64,000 nt of DNA, from NCBI GenBank assembly GCA_018881555.1, contig JACAXG010000074.1:3231081-3295080 (forward strand). Direction: 5' to 3'. This DNA comes from Amblyornis subalaris. Its lineage: Eukaryota; Chordata; Aves; Passeriformes; Ptilonorhynchidae. Below the pieces are notes generated by a model, which saw only the letters and a list, made by a program, of their open reading frames with translations, was not told where the DNA came from and ran no database searches. The translations under genes and the position numbers were made by a program. Below, one piece after another: positions 61,344-64,000 of the stretch. Each line of letters opens with the position of its first letter. The stretch's first letter is position 1.

Positions 61344-62780
61344 CATAATTCAGGCAACAGCTGGAAAGCTTAGCTTAATGGTCTGTGCTTAAATGTGGAA
61401 GGTCACAGGGTGCTGATCTAAGGAGCGGAGAAGTCTTGCTCAGCCGACTGTTGACACTTAGTAAACGGAGGAGGAGGGGACTGTGTGTGCATCTGAGAAA
61501 GCCATACCCCGGCCGGCGAAGAATAGGAAGCAACTTCTATTCAAGATTTGCAGGGGTCCTGGACCCAGTAGGGAAAAGCAACAAGGCCCTTCACTGCCTC
61601 TAAGTTACCTTGTATTATANCAGGATTAAAGTACATTTAGCTTCTCTATTAGCATACTTTAGCCCCATTTAGGCTTACTTGATGTTTCCGATGGCCTTTG
61701 ATCAGCCTTGCATGGTGCTGGTCAGCTTCAGGACACAGCAGTCAAAAAGCGAGACTGTGAAATTATCCTGATGTTGAATCTCACAGGAGATATTTCTGGC
61801 TGTTTTCATTCACTCACCCCCAATATTCGAGTTTCTTTCTCTCTCTCTCTCTCTCTCTCCCCCCCCTCCTCGCTCAAGAAAATAATTTACTCATTGTTAA
61901 AAAAACAGGGGGGGTGAGTTGGAGAAAGAAAGAGAGATATTAAAAGAAAAAGGTAGCTTAGTGACCAGCAATAATTAGCTCCTTGTTTGAAATCAGTGCT
62001 GGCTTGTGTGCCGGTGCTGAAGCATCTATGAAAAATACTATAATTTCTACAGTGTCTGGCTTTTTATTGCTTACATTTGCATATAAATTAAATCCATATT
62101 GTAGCTTTAAGGCAAGCTAGGCTTAGAATGCCGTACAGCTCAGGGTCCTATTGTTTTACATCTACTTTCTATACTGTGGTTAAATGAAAAGGGAGGAGAA
62201 AGTAAAGGAGGGAGAAAGTCAGCTTTGTAGCATTTTTAATTGCTTCTCTGCCAATTATGGACAAATTAATATTTAAACTTTGTAGTGCTTTGAGAAAAAT
62301 TGTTTACGGAATCCACTTCTTGGTGTTCAGTGCCCCCTGTGCCTACAGCAATATCTATATTGGAATCTTTTGTCTAAGAAAATGAAAAATAATTAAAGAT
62401 AAATAATGTTCTCTTTTAAAATATTTTATGGAAACAAATGCTGTTAATTGAACCGTAAATATTTCAAATATAGGCGTGATCCTTATTCCCAATAGCAGCC
62501 TGAAAAGCCATTACCAGACAACACTTTTTCACCTGATATTGTTTATGCGCACAAACAGGTCTTGTATCATTTACTTCAGTCGATCTTATTTTTGTCTTCC
62601 TCCTTTGCTTCACGCTGCCATCTCTGCTTGACCGCCCTAGGCTGGCCGATCCGAGTTCCCGTTTCAGCACGGCTCAGAAATCCACAGGCTGCTAACGCTA
62701 ACACATCAGGGCAGAGCCTGGGAAGACAAGAGACATTTGCAAAGATGAGTAACAAGAAGCAAATGGCGCCTCAAAGTCTC
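61340..62780. promoter_or_regulatory. Candidate regulatory domain (repeat-poor, motif-dense)
   Basis: Over 1.4 kb I see no interspersed repeat apart from a (CT)n/C-run at 61838-61866. Motif-like strings are frequent: 'cagcaataattagctccttg' (61966), 'tacatttgcatataaattaa' (62072, octamer plus AT core), 'tttttaattgcttc' (62233), 'ttatggacaaattaatattt' (62255) and a CTCF-core-like TGCCCCCTG at 62331. No protein-like frame. Among all blocks this is the best candidate for a developmental enhancer cluster; the inference is from texture alone. Confidence 0.4.
61838..61866. repeat. (TC)n followed by C(8)
   Basis: About 11 TC units ending in eight C. A purine-pyrimidine mirror of this kind can adopt triplex structure, but the run is short. 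Confidence 0.9.
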
Positions 62781-63660
62781 CCTTTAAAAATTCTTTAATG
62801 AGATACAGTGCATTTTTTTTTTCATTCTTTTCTTGGGCTAATGCCTAGTATGTACCAACCACTGGGCCACATTTCTAGGAAACATCTAAATCAAAAGTCA
62901 GAAGATTACACAGGGACATAAGAAAATCTTAAGATGGCAGGAGGCCAGGAAGCCCAGCTAGGCCTATCCTTTCCTCCGGTTAACAGTTGTTCTCCATAAT
63001 ATACTGCTTTTCTCCCCCTCTCTCTCCATATGCTTCTTGCTCTATTTGAAATCTGGTCAGATCGGTTGCTTCTAGAGCAGCATCTGGTAGCTTATAATAT
63101 ATACCCTCTGGAAAAAAAAAATTGTATTACATTTGTACAGTGCAAGACCTCGCTGGAGCCGTGTCCCTCGTCCTCATATTTGACATTAGCTCTAATAACT
63201 GCAGCACTGCTCCCTGCGGTTCCCCCCAGAGCCCTTTGCAGCTCCGCCAGGTCCCCTCTTAATCTTTTCTCTTTGCGAGGGATACAGACCTAGTTTCGCT
63301 AACCNGTTTGGAGTCTCCAGTCTCGAAGTCATTATGGGACTTTGTTGTACTATTTCCATTTCTGCAATATCCCTTCTGTAATTAGGTAATCAAGACTGTG
63401 CATCTTTCCCATGTGGCCTCCNGAGATCGATTTTATTTATCAGTTTATTTATCTCTTATTACACATCTTAAAAATTCTGGTTGCAGTACCATCAGCTGGG
63501 CACATCGCTAGTCTTCACAGCTGCCTGCTTGCTATCGTAATTTCCTTTTTCTTCTTGCCCGTCACTCATTTGCTTCTTCTGTCTGAATTTTGCAGCTGTT
63601 CATATTAATAAAGGATGTTACAAGTGCTTGAATGCATGGTGAATTTCATGAATAGTCTCC
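62781..63660. promoter_or_regulatory. Continuation of motif-dense block
   Basis: Three stretches, 62930-63110 ('ctccggttaacagttgttct', 'tctgaaatctgg'-type strings), 63120-63280 and 63410-63650 ('ttatctcttattacacatct', 'ttcatattaataaaggat'), look similar in texture to the preceding block and lack recognised repeats. Boundaries are arbitrary. Confidence 0.25.
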
Positions 63661-64000
63661 TATAGACACCAACAGCAGCAGGGCAGGGTGGGTGAANGGG
63701 TTGGTGGGACTGGTTTAACGTGAGTCCTTCTGGACAGAGATAGTCCCTGGTTACAGGGTTAGATGATACCTCACCCAGAGAAACCTTGCCCCTGTTTGTG
63801 TATGTCAGCAAAACCAGGCTGGAGATGGAACACACTGCTGTACAGCTGATTTCACACAGGATAGGGCTTGCCCAGTCTACATTAACACCATAAAGATTCT
63901 TCCCAAGGCGATTTGCTCTAGTCTGGTCTGTGCTGCAACAATAGAAGTCTCACTTCTTGTTTCCAATACAGTAAAAATATTGCCTTTGACTTATAAATAC
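63661..64000. other. Non-coding, nothing recognised
   Basis: Mixed sequence with a chance minus-strand open frame (63605-63835). No repeat or motif cluster was identified. Confidence 0.45.

Overview
This looks like vertebrate, most probably avian, non-coding DNA. There are no closely packed long ORFs, no operons and no ribosome-binding-site logic. The open frames are short, overlapping and on both strands, as expected by chance. The strongest bird signals are CR1 LINE remnants, including a clear 3' end at 23898-24061 with the typical 'ttggactagatgacc' and 'cccttccaaccc' blocks. A short internally deleted LTR-type element at 33016-33226 also matches, from memory, a family common in neoavian genomes. 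Single N bases recur throughout, and one 153-bp N block (14347-14499) sits inside a simple repeat, so this is a draft assembly.

I cannot support any complete protein-coding gene, tRNA, rRNA, snRNA or miRNA. The window reads as a gene desert or a very large intron. What stands out is: (1) three short CpG-rich islands (about 18.0-18.3, 44.3-44.6 and 60.96-61.26 kb), each next to AT-rich, low-repeat sequence with homeodomain-, octamer- or TCF/LEF-type motifs, as expected of promoters or enhancers of a distant developmental gene or a non-coding RNA; (2) several further blocks with the same texture (about 12.1-12.4, 31.7-32.2, 37.6-38.3, 41.0-41.6, 42.3-42.7, 44.7-45.2 and 61.3-63.6 kb); (3) four exon-like stretches with an acceptor, an open frame and a good donor, the most coherent at 9264-9327; (4) at least five degenerate copies of what look like very old palindromic amniote repeats.

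Layout: 0-9 kb is unremarkable apart from a purine-rich tract, a GC-richer block at 2.4-3.2 kb and a perfect 14-bp hairpin carrying two TCF/LEF-like sites. 9-14 kb holds two exon candidates and one enhancer-like block. 14.25-14.52 kb is a (CTTTTT)n expansion broken by the assembly gap. 18 kb is the first CpG island. 21.5-27.3 kb carries three CR1 fragments of different ages. 30-37 kb has old repeats, the LTR remnant and an exon candidate. 37.5-45.3 kb is rich in enhancer-like sequence and contains the second CpG island. 45-54 kb is mostly featureless, with a (TG)25 microsatellite. 54.2-56.4 kb has a run of longer open frames, one weakly suggestive of a decayed reverse transcriptase. 60.9-63.7 kb is the strongest candidate regulatory domain.

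Family assignments for repeats rest on recall of consensus sequences. Regulatory calls rest on sequence texture only; conservation could not be tested. I did not find evidence of a new biological system.
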